Source: Lachnospiraceae bacterium AM48-27BH
Lineage (GTDB): Bacteria > Bacillota > Clostridia > Lachnospirales > Lachnospiraceae
Direction of reading: 5' to 3'
NCBI GenBank assembly: GCA_003478355.1
Contig: QUFC01000005.1
Span: 1 to 64,000 of the forward strand
DNA length: 64,000 bases
The notes beneath the pieces are model-generated. The model did no database searches. It saw only the letters and a program-made list of their open reading frames with translations, and had not been told where the DNA came from. This document shows positions 1 through 8,014 of the stretch, one piece after another; position 1 is the first letter of the stretch; each line of letters starts with the position of its first letter. The position numbers and the translations under genes were made by a program.

Positions 1-1
1 T

Positions 2-580
2 GTGCTTGGCAGAATCCGCCGTTTTCAGAGAGAACATTCCTCCAGACAGGTCCAAAGCCGATGGGATTATGCAAAAAGACTGAACATGGAACTGTCCCGC
101 AAAATCGCTACTGAGATCACGAAATATGCCTTAGAATACCAGGCGGATGTAATTGTGTTCGAATATCTGGAAATGCAGGGGAAAATATCCGGAAAAAAGA
201 AACAAAAGCTTCATTTATGGAGAAAGCGGGATATTCAGAAGCTGTGTGAACACCAGGCACATCGGAATGGGATTCGTGTGTCCAGAGTCAGTGCCCGGAA
301 CACCAGCAGGCTGGCTTGTGACGGAAGCGGAGCAGTAGTAAGAGATCCGGAGAACCATAGCCTATGTACCTTTCGGACTGGAAAACAGTATAATTGTGAT
401 CTGTCGGCATCCTATAATATCGGAGCTAGATATTTGATACGGGAACTTTTAAAACCCTTGCCGGAAACGGAAAGGTCTTTACTGGAGGCAAAAGTCCCTG
501 CAGTGAAGCGTAGAACCTCATGTGTTTATGCAGATTTAAGAAAGCTTTATGTAGAAGTAAATAACTTAAAAGCGGCATAA
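2..580 (+). CDS. tnpB: TnpB-type RNA-guided nuclease (IS200/IS605 OrfB-like), 5' truncated by the window edge
   Basis: The visible 192 residues are the C-terminal half of a TnpB/OrfB protein, the transposon-encoded RNA-guided DNA nuclease related to Cas12; full proteins are usually about 400 residues, so the gene starts before the window. The RuvC-like core is recognisable: an acidic strand IVFEYLE near residue 50 (RuvC-II glutamate) and a terminal CDLSASYNIGAR block near 133-144 supplying the last aspartate. The zinc finger between them is unusual: the usual two CxxC pairs are replaced by single cysteines in ACDGSG and LCTFRTGK. The basic segment KISGKKKQK is typical. No tnpA is visible. The first codon here is only where the window begins. 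The family call is firm; activity is not known. Confidence 0.85.
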   Translation: MLGRIRRFQREHSSRQVQSRWDYAKRLNMELSRKIATEITKYALEYQADVIVFEYLEMQGKISGKKKQKLHLWRKRDIQKLCEHQAHRNGIRVSRVSARNTSRLACDGSGAVVRDPENHSLCTFRTGKQYNCDLSASYNIGARYLIRELLKPLPETERSLLEAKVPAVKRRTSCVYADLRKLYVEVNNLKAA

Positions 581-747
581 ACACAGGCAGATATCCAGCG
601 GATTACCTGTAATGTGGAAACCAGCCGTATCCGGCATGGAAAAAGTGCGTATCCGCACAATTCTAAGTTACTGGCGTATCCGCCGATATTTAGTCTTGCC
701 GTTTAAAACGGCTGAGAAGCACGTGGCTTTAGCCATGTGAGGTTCAC
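581..747 (+). ncRNA. Candidate omega/reRNA region and transposon right end downstream of tnpB
   Basis: In TnpB elements the guide RNA scaffold is transcribed from the 3' end of the gene through the element's right end. Here the 167 bases after the stop contain no ORF and close with a hairpin, CACGTGGC (720-727), loop TTTA, GCCATGTG (732-739, one G-T pair), followed by GGTTCAC ending at 747. A hairpin followed by TTCAC is the usual look of an IS200/IS605 right end. The guide would then be the bases from 748 onward. The scaffold boundary on the 5' side cannot be set by eye. Confidence 0.6.
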
Positions 748-783
748 AAATATATTTCATCTTCTGAATATGATCATGATGAG

Positions 784-820
784 GAGTGCGAAAAACCGTG
801 TGCTTTTTCGCACTCTTTTT
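784..820 (+). terminator. Rho-independent terminator
   Basis: A perfect 12-bp stem, GAGTGCGAAAAA (784-795) with TTTTTCGCACTC (804-815), an 8-base loop and a T run. It ends whatever transcript crosses the transposon right end and insulates the regulator gene that follows. The 821-875 stretch shows nothing further. Confidence 0.85.
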
Positions 821-875
821 ATTCAGTGTTTACGAATTATTGGTCGATGAAAAAGTTCGTCTGGAAAAATGATAA

Positions 876-911
876 AGAATGATTGACTTTGAACGAGAAT
901 GATTATATTAT
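876..911 (+). promoter_or_regulatory. Promoter with direct-repeat operator of the fru operon
   Basis: TTGACT (883-888), a 17-bp spacer and TATTAT (906-911) form a good vegetative promoter. AGAATGATT occurs twice (876-884 and 896-904), 20 bp apart, one copy on the -35 box and one against the -10 box. DeoR-family repressors commonly bind direct repeats, so this is probably the autoregulatory site of the next gene. The leader 912-1025 has no other obvious feature. Confidence 0.6.
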
Positions 912-1025
912 AGGGTTAAAGATGATTAAATACAATCATAATAAGTCAAAAAATAGCAAAACCAAAGCAGCTGAATCAAGAACGCCTGGGCATTCTTGAA
1001 CTACAAATGAAAAGGGGAATCTGTT

Positions 1026-1778
1026 ATGTTGATGGAGAAACGCTTCCAGGAGATCCTGCGTATCCTGGAGGAGCAGGGAACGGTGTCGGTGCAGGATCTG
1101 ACGGAAAGCCTGGATGCATCGGAGGCAACGATCCGGCGGGATCTAAGCCAGCTGGCCCAGATGGGAAAGTTAAAAAAGATTTATGGAGGAGCAGCCAGCT
1201 TAGAGACTGGTTATCAGACCAGGGAGATCCGGGTGGAGGAACGGCAGGAACTCTATGTGGAGGAGAAGAAGCAGATCGCAAAGTATGCGGCTTCCCTGAT
1301 CGAGCCGGGAGACTTTGTTTATGTGGATGCAGGAAGCAGTACGGAATATCTGGTGGAGTACATCGAGGAACGTGACGCCTCTTATGTGACGAATTCTATG
1401 TCACATGCTTTGAAGCTGGCAGGAAGAGGCATGAAAGTCAGTATTCTTGGCGGCAATGTGAAGGGAACCACGGAAGCAGTAGTCGGAGCAGATGCTATGG
1501 AAACGCTGCGGCGGTATCATTTCACCAGGGGCTTCTGGGGAGCGGACGGAATCCGCAAGAAGGAAGGCTGTACCACGCCGGAGATGGAAGAAGCAGCGGT
1601 GAAACGGCTGTCCATGAAACAGACCAGGGAATGCTATGTGCTTTGTGACGGCAGCAAATTTGGCAAGATCGCACAGGTGACATTTGCAGAGCTTGCGGAT
1701 GTGACGGTGATCACAGCGGGACTGAAGGATAAGAAGTATAAAAAATATGAAAATATTGTGGAGGTTGAAGACATATGA
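1026..1778 (+). CDS. fruR: DeoR-family transcriptional repressor of the fructose operon
   Basis: A 250-residue DeoR-type regulator. The N-terminal winged helix-turn-helix (about residues 1-57) contains the family pattern SEATIRRDLSQLAQ; the rest is the sugar-phosphate sensing DeoR domain with the VDAGSST phosphate-binding loop and a GADG segment typical of fructose and lactose regulators. AGGGG lies about 10 bases before the ATG. It overlaps the following phosphofructokinase gene by 4 bases, and the pair plus the PTS remnant reproduce the usual fruR-fruK-fruA order, which suggests fructose 1-phosphate as the effector. The two downstream structural genes are damaged while this one is intact, so it may now control nothing or act elsewhere. 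Confidence 0.85.
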   Translation: MLMEKRFQEILRILEEQGTVSVQDLTESLDASEATIRRDLSQLAQMGKLKKIYGGAASLETGYQTREIRVEERQELYVEEKKQIAKYAASLIEPGDFVYVDAGSSTEYLVEYIEERDASYVTNSMSHALKLAGRGMKVSILGGNVKGTTEAVVGADAMETLRRYHFTRGFWGADGIRKKEGCTTPEMEEAAVKRLSMKQTRECYVLCDGSKFGKIAQVTFAELADVTVITAGLKDKKYKKYENIVEVEDI

Positions 1779-2691
1779 TTTACACAGTGACATTTAATCC
1801 ATCCCTTGATTATATTGTGCGGGCAGATCATTTTGCGGTTGGTGAGGTCAACCGGACAACCTATGAGCAGATCCTGGAAGGCGGAAAAGGACTGAACGTA
1901 TCCGTAGTTTTGAAAAATATGGGACTGGACAGTGTGGCGCTGGGCTTTACCGCAGGCTTTACGGGAGAAGAGATCGAGCGTCGGGTGGCAGAGAGGGGCG
2001 TAAGCGCTGATTTTGTCCGGGTAGAAGAGGGGATGTCCAGAATTAATGTGAAGTTAAAGGCTGAGGTGGAAACGGAACTGAATGGACAGGGACCTCATAT
2101 TGAAAAACGACATATTGAGAAGCTCTATGAAAAGCTGGAGCAGTTAAAGAAGGGAGATATTCTGGTACTTGCCGGAAGTATTCCGAATACGCTTCCGGAT
2201 GATATGTACGAGCGGATCATGGAGCGTCTGGATGGCCGTGGAATCCGGATCGTGGTAGATGCCACCAGAGAGCTTTTGACCAAAGTCCTTCCATATCATC
2301 CATTTTTGATCAAACCCAATCATCATGAATTAGGAGAGATTTTCCATGTGAAACTCAGTGATAAAGCTGAGATTGCTTCTTATGCGAAGAAGCTTCAGGC
2401 GATGGGGGCAGAGAATGTACTGGTGTCCATGGCAGGCGATGGTGCAGTGCTGGTTGCTGAGGATGGGGCCGTTTATGAATGTCCGGCTCCCAGGGGAAAG
2501 GTGGTTAATTCCGTAGCGCCGGAGATTCCATGGTAGCAGGATTTTTGACAGGGTATCTGGAGACCGGAGATTATCAGGAAGCATTTTTAAGAGGTGCCGC
2601 AACCGGAAGTGCCAGTGCATTTTCGGAGCAGCTTGCTACCAGAGAAGAGGCAGAGGCACTTCTTACCCAGCTGAAGGAAGTGCGCTTATGA
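1775..2691 (+). pseudogene. fruK: 1-phosphofructokinase, broken by a one-base deletion at the catalytic motif
   Basis: A PfkB-family sugar kinase, 305 residues if one base is restored. The N-terminal half has MIYTVTFNPSLDY and GGKGLNVS, both typical of 1-phosphofructokinase (fructose 1-phosphate to fructose 1,6-bisphosphate). The frame breaks at 2515-2516: the coding text reads GTA GCG CCG, whereas GTA GGC GCC GGA GAT would give the catalytic VGAGDS. One G of a GG pair is missing, so translation ends at TAG 2534-2536 after 253 residues. The remaining 52 codons continue in the next frame (MVAGFLTGYL onward) to TGA 2689-2691. Without GAGD the short product cannot be an active kinase. It overlaps the regulator upstream and the PTS remnant downstream by 4 bases each. 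Confidence 0.85.
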
Positions 2692-2843
2692 AAATTACAG
2701 ATCTGTTAAAGAAAGAGAGTATTGAACTGCATGGTCAGGTGAAGACCAAAGAGGGAGCCATTGACCGGATGGTGGAATTGATGGTGAGATCCGGAAGCAT
2801 TATAACCATGATGGCGATGGGGATTGGTGTAAAGAGAAAGTGA
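2688..2843 (+). pseudogene. fruA: Remnant of the fructose PTS transporter with a large internal deletion
   Basis: A 51-codon ORF starting with ATGA overlap on the fruK stop. MKITDLLKKESIEL and the following 25 residues match the start of a fructose-type EIIA domain. After about residue 38 the EIIA sequence stops abruptly and the ORF ends with ITMMAMGIGVKRK, a hydrophobic run plus basic tail that resembles the last segment of an EIIC membrane domain rather than EIIA. My reading is one in-frame deletion joining the first codons to the last codons of a roughly 600-codon EIIABC gene. The phosphorylatable histidine, the EIIB cysteine and nearly all membrane segments are gone, so it cannot transport fructose. 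Confidence 0.65.
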
Positions 2844-2863
2844 GTGTAAAGAAAAATAGATAT

Positions 2864-2909
2864 AAAAATCCCTCATAATATCTATATGATACCATGAGGG
2901 ATTTTTTTT
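2864..2909. terminator. Bidirectional terminator between the fru remnant and potD
   Basis: AAAAATCCCTCAT (2864-2876) pairs with ATGAGGGATTTTT (2894-2906). The stem is flanked by A runs on the left and T runs on the right, so it can end transcription from both converging operons. Confidence 0.85.
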
Positions 2910-2913
2910 GCAA

Positions 2914-4020
2914 TTATTCAGCCTTTACTTCTTTCCATGCTTCATTATACAGATCATCTACTTCATCGCCCAGATACTGTAACACTTCTGCGTTTTTCAG
3001 GTTATCAATATCAGGGAAGAGCGCCTTGTTATTCTGCAGATCTGCGTCTAACAGATCGAAAGCCCCTTTGTTTGGAGTGGAGTAGGTGATGTACTCGAAG
3101 TTCTTCTTGGCAATATCCGGGCGGCACAGGAAATTGATCCATTTTTCAGCATTTTCTTTGTGCTTGGCGTTTTTCGGAACAACCCAGCAGTCGATGAAAA
3201 TATAAGTACCTTCCTCTGGAAGAACATAATTTAAATTGTAATCAAGACCCAGTTCTTTTACTTCGTTCTGGATGTAGAGCATCTCGCCGGAGTAGATGAC
3301 GCCGACTGCTGCTTCACCGCCGATCATCTTATCACGGACCTGGTCAATGACGTAAGCCTGGACCAGAGGCTTCTGGGCAATCAGGTCATTTTTGGCGATG
3401 GCGATTTCATCCGGGTTGGTGGTGTTTAAGGAGTAGCCGTTTTTCGTCAGGGCAATGGTGAATGCGCTGCGGATGCTGTCCTGCATCAGAAGCTCGCCGG
3501 ATAAACGCTCATCCCATAGATCAGACCATTTGGTAGGCGGGTCAATGCCAAGCTCCTCTAAACGTTTGTCATTGTAGAGGATACCAAGGTCACCCCAGGT
3601 GTAAGGAACGGCATATTTGTTTTCCGGATCGAAAGCGGTGCTGGCCATCTGCAGGTATAACGGGTCGATCTCCTTGATATTTGGGATATTGTCGAAGTTT
3701 AACTCTGCCAGAAGGTCATTCTGAACCATTTTCTGGATCATGTAATCGGAAGGGCAGACAGCATCGTAGGAAATAGCGCCAGCCTCGATGATCGGGTACA
3801 TCTCCTCATTGGTCTCAAACATATCGTAGATGACCTTAATACCGGTTTCTTCCTCAAACTGGGAAATGACAGATTCATCAATGTACTCACCCCAGTTGTA
3901 AACGTAGAGTTCATTGTCTTTGTTGGCACTGGACTTGGAAGAGCCGCAGCCGGTCACAGATACAGAAGCAGCAAGGACTGCCAGAGCAGCCATGGAAATG
4001 CGAGTGTAAGATTTTTTCAT
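2914..4020 (-). CDS. potD: Spermidine/putrescine ABC transporter substrate-binding lipoprotein
   Basis: A 368-residue extracellular polyamine-binding protein. A lipoprotein signal (MKKSYTRISMAALAVLAAS, lipobox VTGC at about 22-25) anchors it outside the membrane. The mature part has the family hallmarks: LYVYNWGEYID near 38, a PSDYMI segment near 90, PYTWGDLGILYN near 139 and the WINFL region near 294. Length is normal for PotD. It is the last gene of the pot operon and delivers substrate to PotB/PotC. A second, heavily deleted copy lies directly upstream, so this one probably carries the function. A half-copy of the dispersed repeat lies between the two. Confidence 0.92.
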   Translation of the reverse strand: MKKSYTRISMAALAVLAASVSVTGCGSSKSSANKDNELYVYNWGEYIDESVISQFEEETGIKVIYDMFETNEEMYPIIEAGAISYDAVCPSDYMIQKMVQNDLLAELNFDNIPNIKEIDPLYLQMASTAFDPENKYAVPYTWGDLGILYNDKRLEELGIDPPTKWSDLWDERLSGELLMQDSIRSAFTIALTKNGYSLNTTNPDEIAIAKNDLIAQKPLVQAYVIDQVRDKMIGGEAAVGVIYSGEMLYIQNEVKELGLDYNLNYVLPEEGTYIFIDCWVVPKNAKHKENAEKWINFLCRPDIAKKNFEYITYSTPNKGAFDLLDADLQNNKALFPDIDNLKNAEVLQYLGDEVDDLYNEAWKEVKAE

Positions 4021-4042
4021 GTAAATATTCTCCTTATAAAAG

Positions 4043-4067
4043 ATAACTATTCAGTAGGTCTGTTGCA
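4043..4067 (+). repeat. Dispersed palindromic repeat, left half-copy
   Basis: ATAACTATTCAGTAGGTC and the following TGTTGCA match the left end of the complete element at 10706-10838. It lies in the 49-bp gap between the two potD genes. Confidence 0.6.
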
Positions 4068-4069
4068 AT

Positions 4070-4507
4070 TTAGTTGGATTTTACTTCTTTCCAGAGGTCA
4101 TTGTAGATGGAATCTACATCATCTCCAAGATACTGAAAAACTTCACAGTTCTTTAAAGAATCAATATCAGGGAAAAAAGCCTTGTTATTCTGTATTTCTT
4201 CGTCTAACAGATTAAAAGCCCCCTTGTTTGGAGTCGCATAGGTAATGTATTCGAAATTCATCTTGTCCCGGACACTGTCCTGCATCAGGATCTCGCCCTT
4301 GAACTTTTCATCCCATAAATCTGCCCATTTGGTTGGAACATCTTCCGGGGCTACCATGCTGGTGTTATAGAGGATACCCACAGTTCCCCAGTTGTAGACA
4401 TACACTTCACCTGCATCGTCGGTGGCAGATTTTTTGCCACAGCCGGAAAGGAGGCACGCAGCGCCAAGGAAAACGGCTGTAGGAAACAAAAATACACGTT
4501 TTTTCAT
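4070..4507 (-). pseudogene. Second potD copy reduced by three in-frame deletions
   Basis: A 145-codon ORF clearly homologous to the adjacent 368-residue PotD but lacking about 218 residues. Signal peptide and lipobox (LLSGC) are intact. Aligned by eye to the full copy, YVYNWG (residue 44 there) jumps to GxxGILYN (residue 143), QDSVR (184) jumps to the DKM of VRDKM (229-232), and DKM jumps to NFEYITY (307). Each joint falls on a short stretch present on both sides of the deleted part, for example TAC-AAC-TGG-GG against TAC-ACC-TGG-GG. The frame survives all three. Most of both binding lobes is absent, so polyamine binding is implausible; it may be a remnant or a short secreted lipoprotein. GAGGAG precedes the ATG. 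Confidence 0.8.
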
Positions 4508-4521
4508 TCAGTTAATCTCCT

Positions 4522-5319
4522 CTAACGCTCTTCTTTTTTGCGACCTGGAGCGAAATTGGTGATTAGGAGAAGCACCAGAACTGCCAGGAAAATAATCGTG
4601 GACAGGGCGTACATGGAAGGCTTGATTCCACGGCGCACTTCACTATAAATCAAGGTTGATAGGGTGTTGATGCCGGCTCCCTTGGTGAAGTGGGTGATGA
4701 TGAAATCATCCAGGGACATGGTAAATGCCAGCAGGAAACCGGACAGGACTCCAGGGAGAATATCCGGGAAAACTACCTTGAAAAAGGCATAGATCGGGGA
4801 TGCGCCCAGATCCATGGCTGCCTCGTAGGTGCTCTTGTTGGTCTGCTTTAATTTTGGCATGACGCTTAGGATCACATACGGAATATTAAAGGTAATGTGG
4901 GCGATCAGAATGGTCTGAAAGCCAAGGGAAATGCCGAAAGCGATGAACGCTAACATTAAGGAAATACCAGTTACGATATCTGCATTCAGCATAGGAATAT
5001 TGGTAATGCCCATGATGATCGTCCGGGGCAGCGGTTTCATGCTGTTGATGGCGATGGATGCCGCAGTGCCGATGATGGTGGCGATCAGCGCCGATACAAA
5101 GGCGATGAGCAGTGTGTTGACCAGAGCATCCATGATGGTGGCACTGTCAAACATCTGGGTATACCACTGAAGGGTAAAGCCGCCCCACTGGGTCCTGGAT
5201 TTGGAACTGTTGAAGGACAGGACCATCATGGTCACGATAGGTGCATATAAAAAGATCAGGATCAGAACCAGATAGAAGTTCTCTACGATTCGTTTTGCAT
5301 GGTGCTTTAATGTTTTCAT
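4522..5319 (-). CDS. potC: Spermidine/putrescine ABC transporter permease PotC
   Basis: A 265-residue integral membrane subunit with six predicted helices, beginning with LVLILIFLYAPIVTMMVLSF. The ABC coupling motif for the ATPase is visible as EAAMDLGASPIYAFFKVVFP near residue 166. Members of this family pair with PotB to form the transmembrane channel. The start ATG shares its A with the last base of the potB stop TGA, which points to coupled translation; GGGAGG lies just upstream. It is followed after 14 bases by the deleted potD copy. Confidence 0.93.
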   Translation of the reverse strand: MKTLKHHAKRIVENFYLVLILIFLYAPIVTMMVLSFNSSKSRTQWGGFTLQWYTQMFDSATIMDALVNTLLIAFVSALIATIIGTAASIAINSMKPLPRTIIMGITNIPMLNADIVTGISLMLAFIAFGISLGFQTILIAHITFNIPYVILSVMPKLKQTNKSTYEAAMDLGASPIYAFFKVVFPDILPGVLSGFLLAFTMSLDDFIITHFTKGAGINTLSTLIYSEVRRGIKPSMYALSTIIFLAVLVLLLITNFAPGRKKEER

Positions 5320-6131
5320 CAGAATGTAGTTCCCTCCCCGTTCTTATCATATTTGGCGATCAGCGCCATGCTCAGTAAAATGAAGATCATCAGCACCAGG
5401 GAAAGGCCGGAGCCTAGGTGCCAGTTGCTTCCTTTGGTAAACTCCTGTTCGATGACATTACCGATCAGCAGGATCTTGCTTCCGCCCAGCAGGTTAGAGA
5501 TCACGAAGGTGGTCAGCGCCGGGACAAATACCATGGTGACACCGCTGATGATGCCAGGGACACTGAGCGGCAGCCAGATATAGAACAGAGTCTGGAAAAA
5601 GTTTGCGCCCAGATCCTGTGCTGCGTTGATGGTGTTGTCATCAATCTTGCAAAGCACATTATAAATAGGAAGAACCATAAAAGGCAGGAAGTTGTATACC
5701 ATACCTAAGATAATGGCTCCGGAGGTATTGATCAGAGACTGGGTTGGCAGATGCAGCGCGGAGAGAATGCCGTTAATGACACCATTTTTCTCCAGCAGGG
5801 TCTGCCATGCCAGGGTACGCAGCAGGAAGTTCATCCACATAGGAAGAATGAAAATAAAGACCACAAAGCTTCCTTTCCCGATATTTCTCTTTCGTAAGAT
5901 CATAGCCAGTGGATAAGCCAGAAGCAGACACACAAGGGTGCTGATCAGGGAAAGACCCAGGGATAAAAACAGGGCCTTCCGGTGCTCGGCGGTTCCGATG
6001 GAAAGGACGTTGGCCAGAGTAAATGCGCCGCTTCGGTCAGTGAGACCATAGAAAACGATCAGCGCAAGAGGAATGACCGTGAAACCGATCATCCATAACA
6101 GATAAGGACCGGATAATAATTTTTTACTCAT
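5319..6131 (-). CDS. potB: Spermidine/putrescine ABC transporter permease PotB
   Basis: A 270-residue inner-membrane permease with about six helices, starting [17 protein letters not shown]. The coupling loop [20 protein letters not shown] lies near residue 180. I chose the ATG at 6131, which overlaps the potA stop (ATGAGTAA) and has GGGAG a few bases upstream; an in-frame ATG at 6152 would add seven residues but has no ribosome-binding site. Normal length for PotB. It forms the pore with PotC and is energised by PotA. Confidence 0.92.
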   Translation of the reverse strand: MSKKLLSGPYLLWMIGFTVIPLALIVFYGLTDRSGAFTLANVLSIGTAEHRKALFLSLGLSLISTLVCLLLAYPLAMILRKRNIGKGSFVVFIFILPMWMNFLLRTLAWQTLLEKNGVINGILSALHLPTQSLINTSGAIILGMVYNFLPFMVLPIYNVLCKIDDNTINAAQDLGANFFQTLFYIWLPLSVPGIISGVTMVFVPALTTFVISNLLGGSKILLIGNVIEQEFTKGSNWHLGSGLSLVLMIFILLSMALIAKYDKNGEGTTF

Positions 6132-7200
6132 TGACTCCCACTGCCTCCTCATCTTCAGAAGCCGGTTTATTCATGATCTGAATATTGAACGGATCAACCC
6201 GGATGCCGACCTCTTTGCCAACCGGACAGAGACTTGTGCTGTGAACCAGCCATTCAAAACCGTCCGGCGTGGTGATCTCCATCTCGTAGTGAACACCCTT
6301 GAAGATCAGGTGGGTGCAGATACCCTTTAACGTACCTTCTTCCGGAGCGACCAGTTCGATATCTTCTGGACGGATGACTACGTCAACAGGGGTATTGTTC
6401 CCAAAGCCCTTATCCACACAGGCAAATCTTGCACCGAAGATCTCAACCAGCTCATCATGGAGCATAATACCCGGAACAATGTTGCTTTCACCGATGAAAT
6501 CCGCTACGAAGGCATTTTCCGGCTCGTTGTAGATCTGCTCCGGGGAACCCATCTGCTGGATGTAACCCTGGTTCATGACAACAATGGTGTCGGACATAGT
6601 CAGCGCTTCCTCCTGATCATGGGTGACATAGATAAAGGTGATGCCAAGCTCATTTTTCAGGCGGATCAGCTCGTACTGCATGTCCTGGCGCAGCTTTAAG
6701 TCCAGAGCGCCTAAAGGCTCATCAAGAAGCAGGACTCTCGGCTCATTGACGATGGCGCGGGCAATGGCGATACGCTGCTGCTGGCCGCCGCTTAAGGAGT
6801 TGACGTCACGGTTCTCAAAGCCGTCTAAGTTCACTAATTTTAACGCATATTTGATCTTGTCCTGGATATAGGACTTTGGTTTATTCTTAATTTTCAGGCC
6901 GAAGGCGATATTTTCCGCGATGGTCATGTGGGTAAACAGGGCATATTTCTGGAAAACGGTGTTTAACTGGCGCTTATTAGGCGGCAGGCTGGAAATATCC
7001 TGACCATCGAAAATGACCTTACCGGAATCCGCGTGTTCAAAACCGCCTAAAATACGAAGCGTTGTAGTCTTGCCGCAGCCGCTTGGGCCTAACAGCGTTA
7101 CGAAGGAATTCTCCTTAACAGAGAGATTTAAATCATCCAGCACCATCGTGCCGTCAAAGCTTTTTGAGATATTCACCAGATCAATAAGTGGCTGACTCAT
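6124..7200 (-). CDS. potA: Spermidine/putrescine ABC transporter ATPase PotA
   Basis: A 358-residue ABC ATPase. Walker [11 protein letters not shown] (about residue 38), Q-loop FQKYALF, signature [14 protein letters not shown] and Walker [13 protein letters not shown] are all intact, followed by the switch histidine VTHDQEEA. The C-terminal third carries the TOBE-type regulatory domain ([10 protein letters not shown]) seen in PotA. It couples ATP hydrolysis to import through PotB/PotC. AGGAGG precedes the start. It lies 36 bases downstream of the XRE-cupin regulator, so the two are probably co-transcribed. Confidence 0.94.
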   Translation of the reverse strand: MSQPLIDLVNISKSFDGTMVLDDLNLSVKENSFVTLLGPSGCGKTTTLRILGGFEHADSGKVIFDGQDISSLPPNKRQLNTVFQKYALFTHMTIAENIAFGLKIKNKPKSYIQDKIKYALKLVNLDGFENRDVNSLSGGQQQRIAIARAIVNEPRVLLLDEPLGALDLKLRQDMQYELIRLKNELGITFIYVTHDQEEALTMSDTIVVMNQGYIQQMGSPEQIYNEPENAFVADFIGESNIVPGIMLHDELVEIFGARFACVDKGFGNNTPVDVVIRPEDIELVAPEEGTLKGICTHLIFKGVHYEMEITTPDGFEWLVHSTSLCPVGKEVGIRVDPFNIQIMNKPASEDEEAVGVNE

Positions 7201-7236
7201 GATATGTTTCCTCCTGATAATGGTAATGGCCGGGCC

Positions 7237-7770
7237 TTAAAAACTAGGCGGTGAGCTGACCCATAAGATGATGGCTCCGGTTTTGCTTGTAAGATAATGT
7301 TTTTTGTCCGGGGTAAAATAGAAAGATTCACCTTTCTTGGCCCGGTAGAGCTTATTCCCTAAATGAATGGCGATACTGCCCTGAAGAACGTATCCGAACT
7401 CCTCCCCCTCATGGGGATTGTCCGGGTAGGTCTCGCCGCCTGCCTCCAGAGTCAGGAGGATGGGCTCCATCATATTTTTCTGGGCGTTTGGAATGATCCA
7501 TTTGATCTCATTCTTTAAGTCTGTATCAATTTTTTCAAAATAGTCGGCTTTTCCGAACACGATCTGTTCATCCGGGGCTTCTGTGAAGAAATCCGCCGTG
7601 GTCGTGCCCAGACACTGCAGGATATCCATCAGGGTGGCGATAGAAGGCGAGGTGAGATTCCGCTCGATCTGGGAAATAAACCCCTTTGACAGCTCCGCAC
7701 GATCTGCCAGCTCCTCCTGCGTCAGCCCCTTTAAGATACGCAGCTCTTTTAATTTCAGCCCAATATCCAT
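7237..7770 (-). CDS. XRE-family regulator with C-terminal cupin domain, likely polyamine-responsive
   Basis: A 177-residue regulator. Residues 6-60 form an XRE helix-turn-helix (LKELRILKGLTQEELADRA, then SKGFISQIERN); residues about 105-175 form a small cupin barrel (NPHEGEEFGYVLQGSIAIHL). This domain pair is that of PuuR-like regulators, which often control polyamine or amino-acid genes. As first gene of the pot operon it is probably its autoregulator, with the cupin sensing a polyamine or related metabolite; that part is inference from position. A matching pair of direct repeats lies upstream at 7847-7899. Confidence 0.85.
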   Translation of the reverse strand: MDIGLKLKELRILKGLTQEELADRAELSKGFISQIERNLTSPSIATLMDILQCLGTTTADFFTEAPDEQIVFGKADYFEKIDTDLKNEIKWIIPNAQKNMMEPILLTLEAGGETYPDNPHEGEEFGYVLQGSIAIHLGNKLYRAKKGESFYFTPDKKHYLTSKTGAIILWVSSPPSF

Positions 7771-7803
7771 TAGTTGCCTCCTCCGTGCTCATATGATACT
7801 TAT

Positions 7804-7830
7804 GTAACTGTCCAGTACCTTTACAGTCAC
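7804..7830 (-). repeat. Dispersed palindromic repeat, right half-copy (reverse)
   Basis: GTAACTGTCCAGTACC and the following TTTACAGTCAC are the reverse complement of the right end of the complete element at 10706-10838, with a few changes. It sits in the leader of the pot operon. Confidence 0.65.
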
Positions 7831-7836
7831 ATCCTC

Positions 7837-7899
7837 ATTATAATAGTAATCGAAAAGTTTACAAATACTAACTGACACTAAAAATAATCAAAAAGTTTA
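7837..7899 (-). promoter_or_regulatory. pot operon promoter with two direct-repeat operator sites
   Basis: On the minus strand TTGTAA and TATAAT (plus-strand ATTATA, 7837-7842) are 16 bp apart. On the plus strand TAATCGAAAAGTTTA (7847-7861) and TAATCAAAAAGTTTA (7885-7899) differ at one position and are 38 bp apart start to start. The first copy overlaps the -35 region and spacer. They are good candidates for binding by the XRE-cupin regulator encoded just downstream. Confidence 0.5.
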
Positions 7900-7953
7900 G
7901 TAATAATAAACCAGACGCAAACTCCATTATACAGAAAAATATATGAGTGTCAA

Positions 7954-7982
7954 TAGATTTTTTGTTAAATCTATGGTACAAT
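7954..7982 (+). promoter_or_regulatory. Possible promoter of the lactonase gene
   Basis: An extended -10, TGGTACAAT (TACAAT at 7977-7982), stands 32 bases before the lactonase start. The -35 position has only a weak TAGATT. The start site would lie a few bases before AGGAGG. Confidence 0.4.
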
Positions 7983-8014
7983 TTAGACATTCAGTTTGGT
8001 AGGAGGAATGTGAC

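Noticed and set aside
1024..1281. Minus-strand Pro/Ser-rich ORF across the DeoR gene
   Set aside because: Shadow frame of a strong DeoR coding sequence, without a ribosome-binding site.
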